From an uncultured Mycoplasmataceae bacterium (GTDB lineage Bacteria > Bacillota_I > Bacilli_A > Mycoplasmatales > Mycoplasmoidaceae), in NCBI GenBank assembly GCA_949283985.1, contig CASDUM010000028.1, positions 1 through 11,373 on the forward strand: a DNA stretch of 11,373 nt, written 5' to 3'. The notes under the pieces are model-generated. The model was not told the DNA's origin and ran no database searches. It saw only the letters and a program-made list of their open reading frames with translations. Of the stretch, positions 1-6,996 are shown piece after piece. Position 1 is the first letter of the stretch. Every line of letters begins with the position of its first letter. The translations under genes were made by a program, and so were the position numbers.

Positions 1-1341
1 ATGAATCAAAATAACAGTGACTATAAATAGAAATATCCGTAACTAATTTACAATTACTATTTTTATATGATGATGGTCAATGATGAGATAGATTAAAATA
101 ATAATTAAAAACACCTGAATCTGTATTGGTAAATTTAAAATATTTGCTTATATTTTCTAGGCAATAAGATTCAGTAGTACCATTGTGAGAAAAATTATAT
201 ACATTTCTTCCCATTAGTTGATCAACTAATGCCACTGTATCCATTGTTGTTATATTTATTTGTTTTTTATTTTTAAGATCTTCTTCTAATTTATATAGTT
301 CACCTGCAGATGGAGTAAAATCCTTCCTATAATAAGGGCATTATTTAATTTTATATTAGTAAAATTTTCATTTATACATATATTAAATAAATTAGAAAAA
401 GATTCTAAATAAAAATCATCATATGTCATATTTTGAGTATTTACTGGCTGGTCATTAATTAAACCTTTGTTTGCACACCAAAATTCTTAAAGTATGGATC
501 ATATAAATGACCAGAATATATAGCTAGATTACTATAAACAGTTAGACATGCGGTTGTTAATACGTTAAAGAAAGAAGTAAATTCAGGAAACATCTTAATA
601 AATGAATTTTCACCATTAACTACTTCATCATATTTCATCATAATATTTCAATATATAGCAGGTATTGTGTCAAAATATAATATAAATGTATTTGGTTGAG
701 TATTCGAGAAAGTTAAATATTCATTTATATTTTTTTAATGGATATTTCGAATAGAACGGCTAATACATATAGCTAACAGCTGCTACTGGAACTACAATTG
801 GCAAAAACAATATTGACGTAATTAATGAAGCTTTTTCATATTTAGATATATATCTAAAACCTCAAAACGATATTATTCATTTTGAATTTTTAAATTTTGA
901 ATTATATTGTTTGTTATAGATTAATCATAAATATATAACAAATAAAAAAGGTAGCAAAAGGTAAAAAATAACAATAAAAAATTTTAATATAAAATCAATT
1001 ACTACTTTTTTCTTTTCATATATTATTTTTTGCTTGAAATAATAATTCCCTTTTCCAAAGGTGAATCAAGATATATAAAAACAAAAAATAAAGTTTAATA
1101 TCATTAATCCTATCGCTGTAAAACCAAATGATTCAAGTAAAATTAAAATTACATTTTGTCCTACACTTATCATTTCTTGTGTTATTTGTTGAACAAACAA
1201 TCTTTCTGGAAATGGTTTTTTAAAAAAATAAATGAATACAAATGTAATTAACAATAAAACAATCGTCCATGAAATAATTGTGTTAGAAAGAAGTAAGATA
1301 AAATTCTTCTTTTTTAAATTGTTATTTTTATTCTCTTTCAT
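1..1341 (-). pseudogene. frameshifted sulfatase-superfamily-like membrane protein gene (5' end in window, 3' end beyond left edge)
   Basis: With UGA as Trp, the reading starts at ATG 1341 (MKENKNNNLKKK) after a modest SD (AGAG) and gives 193 residues down to a TAG at 760-762, with about four hydrophobic spans (residues about 14-38, 61-91, 115-145 and 172-192). The protein sense continues in a second frame from about 734 to 462 (NTFILYFDTIPAIYW, then FPEFTSFFN, then LTVYSNLAIYSGHLYDP), in a third from about 480 to about 340, and in a fourth from about 340 to the left edge (RKDFTPSAGELYKLEED ... SHHWPSS). That is three frameshifts, near 740-765, 462-480 and 330-345. Several N-terminal spans followed by an outer domain with an early Asp and a T-x-x-S-N-x-A-x-x-SG segment recall the alkaline phosphatase / sulfatase / LtaS-like superfamily (metal-binding Asp, Thr or Ser nucleophile). 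That assignment is inferred from motif shape only. The start overlaps the end of the upstream HAD gene by 14 nt, so the two were probably co-transcribed. Sequencing error is the alternative to real decay. Confidence 0.72.
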
Positions 1342-3019
1342 AAAACTCTCTTATATATTCATAAACTCCATCATTATTACAATCGGCAATTGTTTTTGAT
1401 GCTATTTTTTTAACATCATCAGTAGCATTACCCATTGCTATTCCGTTCTTATAGTAGGATATCATTTCAATATCATTAGATGAATCACCAAAAACATAAA
1501 CGTTATCACTATCAATATTTAACTCTTTTCTTAGTTCTTCAATTGCAGTTGCTTTATTACAATTATTGTTTTTAAGATCTAAAAAAACATCAGATACAAT
1601 TTGAGTAGAAAATGAATTGTTAATTTTAGATATTTCATTTTTTGAATCATCATATATTTTTGAAATGATTTCTGGTTCTGCTTTAATAGCTAAATGAATG
1701 ATTTTGTTGTAAACAACATCTTTTTCAAAATCCTTTGTATACATTATGTTACTTGCAGATAAATCACCTCTTACCCAAAAGACGTTGTCTTTTGGTATAT
1801 CATTATAAACATCATTACCAAAATAATATCTTAGTTCCTTGTCTGCAAATTTTATTAATAATAGTCTTTTTATTTCTTTGGCTAAATTTACAAAATATTC
1901 TGTTATTTCTTTTGGTATTGTTGTATTTTCTTTTTGTATATTATTTTTTATATCAAATGTTGATCCACCAGATGAACTAATAACATAAGAATCTAAATTT
2001 AATTTTTCTATTACTTTTTTTGTTCTTTCATAAGAGCTTCCAGTTGCTATTATTGGGACATCTCCATTTTCTTTTATAATTCTTATAGCTTCTACTACTT
2101 TATCAGAAATATATTCATTATCTTGAATTAGTGTCCCATCTAAATCAAAAGCAAAAAGTTTTCTTTTATTACTACAAATTTTAATGTTGTAGAAATCTGA
2201 TATGAAATCAGCAACTCCATCATCTTCACATTTACCTATTACTTTAGAAGCAATTGAAAGAACTTCTTTTGTAGAATTTCCCATTGCAATACTATTTTTA
2301 AATAATGTCATCATTTCAATATCATTATTTGAATCACCAACAACATAAACATTATCTTTATCAACATTTTCAAGTTCAGCAATTTTTTCTATAGCAGTTC
2401 CTTTATTCCATTTTTTACTTGCAATTTCTAGATACACGTCTGAAACAATTATTGCTGTTAAATCATGATCTATTTCTTCAATGTCTTTTTTAACTTGATT
2501 GAATATTGATAATATTAATTCAGGCTCTGCTTTCATTGAAACTTGTAATATTTCATTCAAATTTACATCATTGTAAAAATTACTAATTCTGTTATATACT
2601 GGATTTAAAGTCCCCCCTTTTTTTCAAAAAAGAGAATCTAAATTTATATCTGTTTTTGGATCTGTACCAAAATAATATTTAATTGCATTATTTTTTGTTT
2701 TTATATTGAACTGTCTTTTGTGTTTTGAACATAATTCAAAAAAATAATTAACTATTTTTAATGGTACTAATGATAATATTTTTGTTTTATTATTTTTTAA
2801 ACCTGTAAACATTGTTCCAGACGAGGAAATTAAATATGTATCTAAATCCAACTGTTCCGCTATTTTAATGGACTGTGAATAAGATCTACCAGTTGATAAA
2901 ATAGGAATATCACCTTTTTCCTTAATTAAATTAATAGCTTGTTTTGTTCTTTCATTAATTTTATTATGACCTTCAGGCATTAAAGTTCCGTCAATATCAA
3001 ATGCAAATATTTTTTTCAT
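1328..3019 (-). CDS. tandem two-domain Cof-type HAD-superfamily phosphatase
   Basis: One continuous 563-residue reading frame, with UGA at residue 132 (the LFWKKGG segment) as Trp. It holds two full HAD phosphatase units of about 280 residues each. Unit 1: DxDGT at residues 8-12, motif II STGR at 42-45, the motif III lysine in MKAEPE near 163, and GDSNNDIEM at 228-236. Unit 2: DLDGT at 292-296, ATGSS near 325, IKAEPE near 446, and GDSSNDIEM at 511-519. Cof/YidA-like HAD proteins normally have one such unit of 260-290 residues. They dephosphorylate sugar phosphates, FMN or similar metabolites through an aspartyl-phosphate with Mg2+. All acidic catalytic residues are kept in both units. Unit 2 has lost the Arg of motif II (TGSS) and the Gly of the usual NKG motif (NKA), so its substrate or activity may differ. 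The start at 3019 has a good SD (AAGAGGT). The stop overlaps the broken gene downstream. Substrate unknown. Confidence 0.9.
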
Positions 3020-3042
3020 AATACCTCTTTTACAACAATATT

Positions 3043-3072
3043 ATTATATGTAGATTATCAATTAAAATTCAA
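3043..3072 (-). promoter_or_regulatory. sigma-70-type promoter for the double HAD gene
   Basis: On the minus strand, TTGAAT (3067-3072) is followed after 18 bp by a perfect TATAAT (3043-3048), 23 nt upstream of the ATG at 3019. The SD AAGAGGT lies between. Called from sequence match and position only. A shorter-spaced TTGATA also lies within the spacer. Confidence 0.55.
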
Positions 3073-3196
3073 AAAGGTTAATGTATTCCATTATTTTTTA
3101 ATATTTCTCTAATAAAAGTTTTAATTTTTGCTTTTTTAAAAATTTTTTGTAAGAATTCCATAAATTTCTCTTTTTAAATATATGGAGGGTAAAATA

Positions 3197-3529
3197 ATGG
3201 ATAAAAAAGAAAATAAAAATGCAGAAGAGCAAATTTCGAAAAACAAATTTATGAATTGTATTAAATCTTCTACTTGAATTAGTGGAACAATGAGTTACAT
3301 TAAAGATAATGATAATAAATCATTTCATATTTTTTTAGGAGAAGAAATGGCTAAAATAGATAATATAAGTTTAATTTTGAAAAAATTAAAAACAATCAAT
3401 ACAAGACTAGATGGTATTGATACTAGACTAGGCAACTTTGAAAAAGATGTTTCTGAACTTAAAGATGATATGTCTATTCTAAAAAGAGAAGCCACTAAAC
3501 ACAGTTGAGATCTTTCTCCCAATAAGTAA
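3197..3529 (+). CDS. small coiled-coil protein of a local paralogous family (intact copy)
   Basis: A 110-residue protein read with UGA as Trp at residues 27 and 104. The start ATG at 3197 has an excellent SD (GGAGGG at 3184-3189, 7 nt spacing), so it is preferred to the internal ATG at 3290. It begins with a charged Lys/Glu-rich segment (1-18). Next comes a short module with a Trp and probable strands (STW at 25-27, DNDNKSFHIFLGEE at 37-50), then a long amphipathic helix with heptad-like Ile/Leu spacing, probably a coiled coil (about 52-98: TRLDGIDTRLGNFEKDV). It ends with the motif KHSWDL. No signal peptide or membrane span. Two disrupted relatives at 4237 and 4612 share the same order: Trp module, IxLG-like strand, coiled coil, K-(H/N)-x-W tail. 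I do not recognise a named family. The coiled coil suggests self-association or a partner-binding role, which is inference. It is monocistronic, with a terminator directly after it. Confidence 0.8.
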
Positions 3530-3532
3530 TTG

Positions 3533-3565
3533 AAAACACATCATTGAACTTGGTGTGTTTTTTTT
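3533..3565 (+). terminator. Rho-independent terminator after the coiled-coil gene
   Basis: AAAACACA (3533-3540) pairs with TGTGTTTT (3554-3561) around a 13-nt loop, running into a T-run ending at 3565. It begins 3 nt after the TAA of the gene at 3197-3529. Confidence 0.75.
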
Positions 3566-3572
3566 GTTAACA

Positions 3573-3973
3573 TTACTTATTTTTAAAATCCTCAATTTTA
3601 GTATTTTTCTTTATTGAAACAGCTTTATTAATATCTATAAATTTAATTTTATTGTTAACAATGGTTGTTGCAAAACCTTGAAAACCTTCTAAATAATGTT
3701 TTATAGTTGATTTTATTATTAATGAAGCCAAGCATAAATCTATAGCCGTTGGCGTTTTGCACCACGTTGTGAAAAAGTTAAAATATTAAGTCTTATTTTT
3801 TCATTTATTTTACTAGATATATAATCCGTAACTTCTTTAAGACTTGGTTTGCCATCTACACCATATATTTTTTCAGTTACCAATATAATAATCCCGCCTT
3901 TGTTAATTTTTCTTAATTCTTTAATTTTTTTAAGAAAGTCTTCTTGTTTTAAAAAAATTTCTTGGTTTATTAA
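3573..3973 (-). pseudogene. pfkA: remnant of a 6-phosphofructokinase gene (C-terminal half)
   Basis: Read on the minus strand, two frames together give a recognisable C-terminal half of bacterial phosphofructokinase. From about 3973 to 3757: a Lys/Glu-rich stretch (LKKIKELRK), then GGIIILVTEKIYGVDGKPSL, which matches the TE(K/H)..D region, then the SQRG of the conserved QRGG substrate-binding loop. After a frameshift near 3747-3760 it continues as PTAIDLCLASLI, the PT.(F/Y)DR.LAS helix of the family with the usual DR replaced by DL, then HYLEGFQGFATTIVNNKI and a stop at 3573-3575. The N-terminal half with the ATP-binding GG and the catalytic TIDND segment is not present. Upstream of 3973 there are in-frame stops, and only a doubtful trace (NRYYEKS, resembling MGRY.GD) up to about 4030. 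The ATP-dependent glycolytic activity cannot be encoded here, so a complete pfkA is presumably elsewhere in the genome. No promoter or SD remains. Confidence 0.8.
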
Positions 3974-4089
3974 TTATTAAACAAATAAAACTTGTTGACT
4001 TTTCATAATATCGGTTCATTGTATATTAATTATTAAAGCTGTTTTTTAATACTAAATCAAGTAAGAAATTTACAAAAATCTAAGGTTTC

Positions 4090-4120
4090 TTCAAAGAAGT
4101 TCAAAAAAGTTCATAAAAAG
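4090..4120. repeat. three near-tandem 10-11 bp A-tract repeats upstream of a promoter
   Basis: TTCAAAGAAG (4090-4099), TTCAAAAAAG (4100-4109) and TTCATAAAAAG (4110-4120) follow one another at about one helical turn. Helically phased A-tracts are known to bend DNA. Here they lie just upstream of candidate promoter elements for the gene remnant at 4237. The first unit also contains the small palindrome CTTC-AAA-GAAG. A role as bend, UP-like element or operator is inference. Confidence 0.5.
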
Positions 4121-4128
4121 TCCTAAAT

Positions 4129-4218
4129 TTGTCCAAAATCCATAATTTTGTATAAAAATTCCTTTTATATAAGTAGGGGATAAATTGTCTTGTTAATAAT
4201 TTTCCTCAAAAATATATT
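4129..4218 (+). promoter_or_regulatory. one or two candidate promoters upstream of the 4237 remnant
   Basis: Candidate 1: TTGTCC (4129-4134), 16 bp, TATAAA (4151-4156). Candidate 2: TTGTTA (4190-4195), 17 bp, TATATT (4213-4218), which would start RNA about 12 nt before the ATG at 4237. Such matches are easy to find by chance in AT-rich DNA, and candidate 2 is the better placed. Confidence 0.4.
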
Positions 4219-4236
4219 AACGAAAGTGGTATAAAA

Positions 4237-4498
4237 ATGGACTTTAAAAGTATTAATCTAAATAATTTTCAAGCTTTATCTAAAGATGAATTTGCAAATA
4301 TTACTAAGAATTATTCTTGATATCAAGTAATTCTAGCATACAATAAGAGTAATGAATTATTTGCAATTATTCATCTAGGATAAAAAGTGAAGAAAAAATC
4401 TACAAATCAAATTAATCTTAGAAAGACTAGATAATATTGAAAACGATGATAAGGCTCTTAAATTAGAAGTCAAGAATCACGGCTGAAATATAAAATAG
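4237..4498 (+). pseudogene. disrupted paralogue of the 110-residue coiled-coil protein (copy 2)
   Basis: ATG 4237 opens 48 codons with UGA as Trp at codon 28: an acidic/aromatic start, then NYSWYQVILAYNKSNELF and the strand AIIHLG, stopped by TAA 4381-4383. The rest of the family fold follows in the +1 frame: ILERLDNIENDDKALKLEV (coiled coil), then KNHGW and a TAG at 4496-4498. The order matches the intact copy at 3197 (SSTW, SFHIFLG, coiled coil, KHSWDL). The simplest reading is a pseudogene with one frameshift near the first stop. The SD is weak (AAAG about 12 nt upstream). Because copy 3 also stops after exactly 48 codons, a programmed frameshift or a genuine short product cannot be fully excluded, but no classical slippery heptamer lies directly at the stop. 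Confidence 0.65.
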
Positions 4499-4565
4499 AC
4501 CATTATTAAATAGAGATGGTTACATAGTTTATATTTACAACTAGATATTTTTTTTATATTTTATA

Positions 4566-4593
4566 TTGATTTTGCAATATATAAATCTATAAT
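4566..4593 (+). promoter_or_regulatory. strong sigma-70-type promoter for the 4612 copy
   Basis: TTGATT (4566-4571), 16 bp, perfect TATAAT (4588-4593), then SD AAGGAG (4601-4606) and ATG 4612. The predicted leader is only about 12 nt. Both transcription and translation signals look well preserved although the gene behind them is broken, suggesting recent inactivation or a still-useful short product. Confidence 0.6.
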
Positions 4594-4611
4594 ATAAGTG
4601 AAGGAGTAAGT

Positions 4612-4951
4612 ATGAAAGATAGAAATATAACTAAAAGAGAATTTGATTTTGAATATAAAAATTCAAATTGAAATAGTTGTAAAGTTGTAATTAATGATGA
4701 TAAAACAAAAACATATACTATTATACTAAGTAAAGATGAACCGAATATCAAAAAATAATATAACTTTAGAAAAGTTTTATAATTTTTTTTTATTGATTTT
4801 GTTGGCAAAATACTAGAATCAAAACATGAAATAAATTTAAGATTTGATAATATTGAAAACGATGTTAGAGATCTTAAAAAATGTTTATTAGCTTAAAACT
4901 AAAGTCAATAATATTGAATCTAAAACCAAAAAACATTGATGAAACATATAA
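4612..4951 (+). pseudogene. disrupted paralogue of the 110-residue coiled-coil protein (copy 3)
   Basis: ATG 4612 with a strong SD opens 48 codons (UGA Trp at codon 20, NSNWNSCKVVINDDKTKT, then the strand TYTIILSKDE) before TAA 4756-4758. A second frame, open from about 4779 to 4896, continues with KILESKHEINLRFDNIEND, then VRDLKKC, the family coiled coil. A further shift near 4891 gives LKTKVNNIESKTKKHWWNI and TAA 4949-4951. Its KHWW tail matches KHSW and KNHGW in the other copies. At least two frameshifts make the full-length protein unreadable. The first 48 codons could still be expressed. A bidirectional terminator follows 10 nt later. Confidence 0.65.
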
Positions 4952-4960
4952 CAATTAATT

Positions 4961-5002
4961 AAAAATACATTCCTTGTTCAAATATATGGAATGTATTTTT
5001 TT
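4961..5002. terminator. symmetric bidirectional terminator
   Basis: AAAAATACATTCC (4961-4973) pairs perfectly with GGAATGTATTTTT (4988-5000) around a 14-nt loop. The A-run on one side and T-run on the other provide a U-tail for both strands. It sits between the plus-strand remnant ending at 4951 and the minus-strand operon ending at 5038, so it serves two convergent units. Confidence 0.85.
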
Positions 5003-5037
5003 ATATTTTTATTTTGTAATAAATGTGTTGATTTAGA

Positions 5038-5595
5038 TTATTTTAAATTAAATTCAACATTAAATTTTTCTAAAAGAAATGATACAATTTTTTGTTCAAG
5101 AATCATATGTTTTAATCTTTCATTATTGGAATCATTGAAAAAATCTTTTATTTGCGGAGGAGCTAACTCCTTTTCTTTTTTAAGGGTTTCTTCAAACTCT
5201 TTTTCAGATATTGTAATGTTATTTTGGTTAGCTATATATTCAAAAATTAATGATTTCATTATAATTTTTTGTGCAATTTTAGTTGCCGTTTCTTTAGAAA
5301 TTGATGAAGATTTATATTCATTCATAACATTGTTTGTTATTTCTTCTAATTCAGAAGATGAAATTTGAAAAGTAAATTGTAATGAAAGATAATTCATAAT
5401 TTGTTCAAAAGCATTTTCTCTTAAAATTCTTTTTTTTACTTCTTCTCTTAATTCACCTAAAGTAATTTTATCTGGTAGTGTTCTTAATAAAATTTTTTCA
5501 ATGTTTTCAATATTAATTTGTTGACTTTCTAATTTATTAACAATTATTTTTTTTGAATAATCTATTGAATTTTTGACTTCTAATTTTGATTTCAT
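5038..5595 (-). CDS. stand-alone protein resembling the trigger factor C-terminal (chaperone) domain
   Basis: 185 residues, all-helical in appearance, no signal peptide or membrane span, no Trp. The N-terminal part (IEKILLRTLPDKITLGELREEVKK, about 33-56) resembles the linker of trigger factor before its C-terminal domain. Two arm-like segments follow (QFTFQISSSELEEIT near 73-87; NITISEKEFEETLKKEKE near 126-143), with the typical closing helix (ILEQKIVSFLLEKF near 165-178). The ribosome-binding GFRxGKxP motif and the FKBP-type peptidyl-prolyl isomerase domain are absent. Trigger factor is normally about 430 residues. Known of the family: this domain cradles unfolded chains. The inference that this is a truncated trigger-factor relative rests on pattern only, and a SurA-type helical domain is an alternative. 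The start at 5595 has SD AAGGA lying in the last codons of manA, with 3 nt between genes. Last gene of the operon. Confidence 0.6.
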   Translation of the reverse strand: MKSKLEVKNSIDYSKKIIVNKLESQQINIENIEKILLRTLPDKITLGELREEVKKRILRENAFEQIMNYLSLQFTFQISSSELEEITNNVMNEYKSSSISKETATKIAQKIIMKSLIFEYIANQNNITISEKEFEETLKKEKELAPPQIKDFFNDSNNERLKHMILEQKIVSFLLEKFNVEFNLK

Positions 5596-5598
5596 TTT

Positions 5599-6516
5599 TT
5601 ATTCCTTAATAATATATGTTAAAGCTACTTTAATATTACCTTTAATTTTAAATGGAACTTTGCTTCTTATAATTGCAGAAATACCTCTTTTTAATTTGAT
5701 ATTATTATTTAGTGTTCCTTCACCATCTAAAACGACTAATTCAATTCAATATACATCTTTATAGAAAAAGTTTTTTCAATTAGATATATCATAAATTTCA
5801 GTTGTGAAAAATTTTGATGAAACCATGATATTATTTTGAACACTTGTTATTTTGCAATCATGATCAAAGTTGATAACATTAAGAGAATCTTCAATGTGTA
5901 ATTCTCTTTTATTTCCATTATCATCTACTCTATCATAATCATATAATCTGAATGTTAAATCAGATGATTGTTGAATTTCAAATAATAAAGTATTTTTTTT
6001 AATTGCGTGTACTATTCCTGATGGTATAAATAAGACGTCATCTTTTTTAATTGGTAAGTAGTTTAATATACTAGATCAATCATTATTATTGATTGCTTTT
6101 TTTATATCTTCTTTATTATTTGTCTTTAATCCATATACTATATCACTATCAACATTACAATCTAAAATGTATCAAGCTTCTGTTTTACCTAGCTTAGAAA
6201 ACTTGTTTTTAGCATAATTATCATCAGGGTGAACCTGAACACTTAAATCATCTTTAGCATCTATTATTTTTGAAAGTAAAGGATAATCACCTTCATAATT
6301 ATTAAATCATTCTTTATTATTTTTATAAAAATCATATAGATTTTTTTCTTTAATATCATCATTAATAATAAATGATGATCTATCTTCTAATGCAGATATT
6401 AAGTATGCTTCTCCAATTTTATTTGATGTTCCGTCATATCCATATGATTTTAATTTTTGACCACCTCAAATTTTTGTATCATCAAAATTTGATTTAAGTA
6501 AAATTATATCTTTCAT
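5599..6516 (-). CDS. manA: mannose-6-phosphate isomerase, class I (zinc-dependent)
   Basis: 305 residues, the compact length typical of Firmicutes/mollicute enzymes. It interconverts mannose-6-P and fructose-6-P in the cytosol, linking mannose uptake or mannosylation precursors to glycolysis. Visible motifs: IWGGQKLKSYGY at 16-27 (Trp from UGA), GEAYLIS at 35-41, VQVHPDDNYA at 93-102, GKTEAWYI at 110-117, GIVHAI at 165-170, and EIQQSSDLTFRLYDYDR at about 176-192. The expected zinc ligands are Gln94, His96, Glu113 and His168. The start at 6516 is supported by an AAAGG SD inside the last codons of the upstream gene and the 3-nt gap. The C-terminal cupin-like part is short but has the usual (K)(G)xx form. 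It sits third in a four-gene operon after an aldehyde dehydrogenase and a small membrane protein. No mannose PTS gene is seen in this window. Confidence 0.92.
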
Positions 6517-6519
6517 GTA

Positions 6520-6993
6520 TTAGCCTTTACGTTTAAAAGTAATGAATATTGGTAGTGAAATAAATGATGTTGTTAAACCAATTGGTAAAAGAACTGCGCT
6601 AGTTATAAATAAAGGCATATTTAATACAACATTTTCATAAAATGCTTTAATATCTTCTAGTGACTGTATTTCTACATAACCTGGAGGGTTTATGTCAGAA
6701 GGTAAATCATTATTATTTATTTTTTCTATCATATATTGTGCAAATCCGTAAAAATCAAATGAATACCCTTTATCACTAGCAGTTGTTTCGTCAAAACCTT
6801 TTGTTTCTTTTACTAATTCAAAATTACTTTGATATGAAAAATATCCAGAACTAATTTCTTTAGACCCATTAGAAGTTGGTATTGTAATTTTGTTAACACC
6901 AACTCCAGAAATAATAAATAATGGAGTGCTAACTAATGTTATAACACTCCCTGATATTAAAAACCCTAAAGATATTTTTAATCCTTTGTTCAT
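6520..6993 (-). CDS. small two-span membrane protein of unknown function
   Basis: 157 residues. One hydrophobic span at about 8-32 (after MNKGLKI), a polar, probably extracellular loop of about 90 residues rich in Ser, Asn and aromatic residues (SSGYFSYQSNFELV, FDFYGFAQYMIEKINN), and a second span at about 126-152 followed by the basic tail KRKG. Positive charges at both termini suggest both ends lie inside. There is no lipobox Cys and no recognisable domain. The start at 6993 has SD AAGGA spanning the last codons of the aldehyde dehydrogenase gene, 3 nt between the two. Being locked between ald and manA implies coordinated expression but does not tell the role. I do not recognise the family. 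The single-loop, two-span plan recalls one half of the four-span protein at 10440, a similarity of layout only. Confidence 0.8.
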   Translation of the reverse strand: MNKGLKISLGFLISGSVITLVSTPLFIISGVGVNKITIPTSNGSKEISSGYFSYQSNFELVKETKGFDETTASDKGYSFDFYGFAQYMIEKINNNDLPSDINPPGYVEIQSLEDIKAFYENVVLNMPLFITSAVLLPIGLTTSFISLPIFITFKRKG

Positions 6994-6996
6994 GTA

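Noticed and set aside
1735..1980. Plus-strand hydrophobic open frame
   Set aside because: Antisense shadow of the second HAD unit, with no SD and low-complexity Leu-rich content.
2558..2624. Reading the HAD region as two separate genes with a TTG start near 2560
   Set aside because: The only break is a UGA at 2624-2626. Read as Trp the frame is continuous, no SD precedes 2560, and the second part would begin in the middle of a HAD domain.
3741..3775. Possible tRNA or structured RNA in the locally GC-richer patch around GCCGTTGGCG
   Set aside because: No cloverleaf could be drawn. The patch is explained by the QRG-KPT loop of the phosphofructokinase remnant.
4090..4120. CRISPR-like repeat array
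   Set aside because: Units are 10-11 bp, contiguous without spacers, and only three; no cas genes nearby.
4237..4951. Programmed frameshifting as the explanation of the broken coiled-coil copies
   Set aside because: Not adopted as the main call: no classical slippery heptamer sits at the stops, and copy 3 needs at least two shifts. Kept only as a question under findings.
4991..5368. Plus-strand open frame of 125 codons
   Set aside because: It lies antisense to the 5038-5595 gene, contains the terminator T-run at its start, and its sequence is only the hydrophobic mirror of a Lys/Glu-rich protein.
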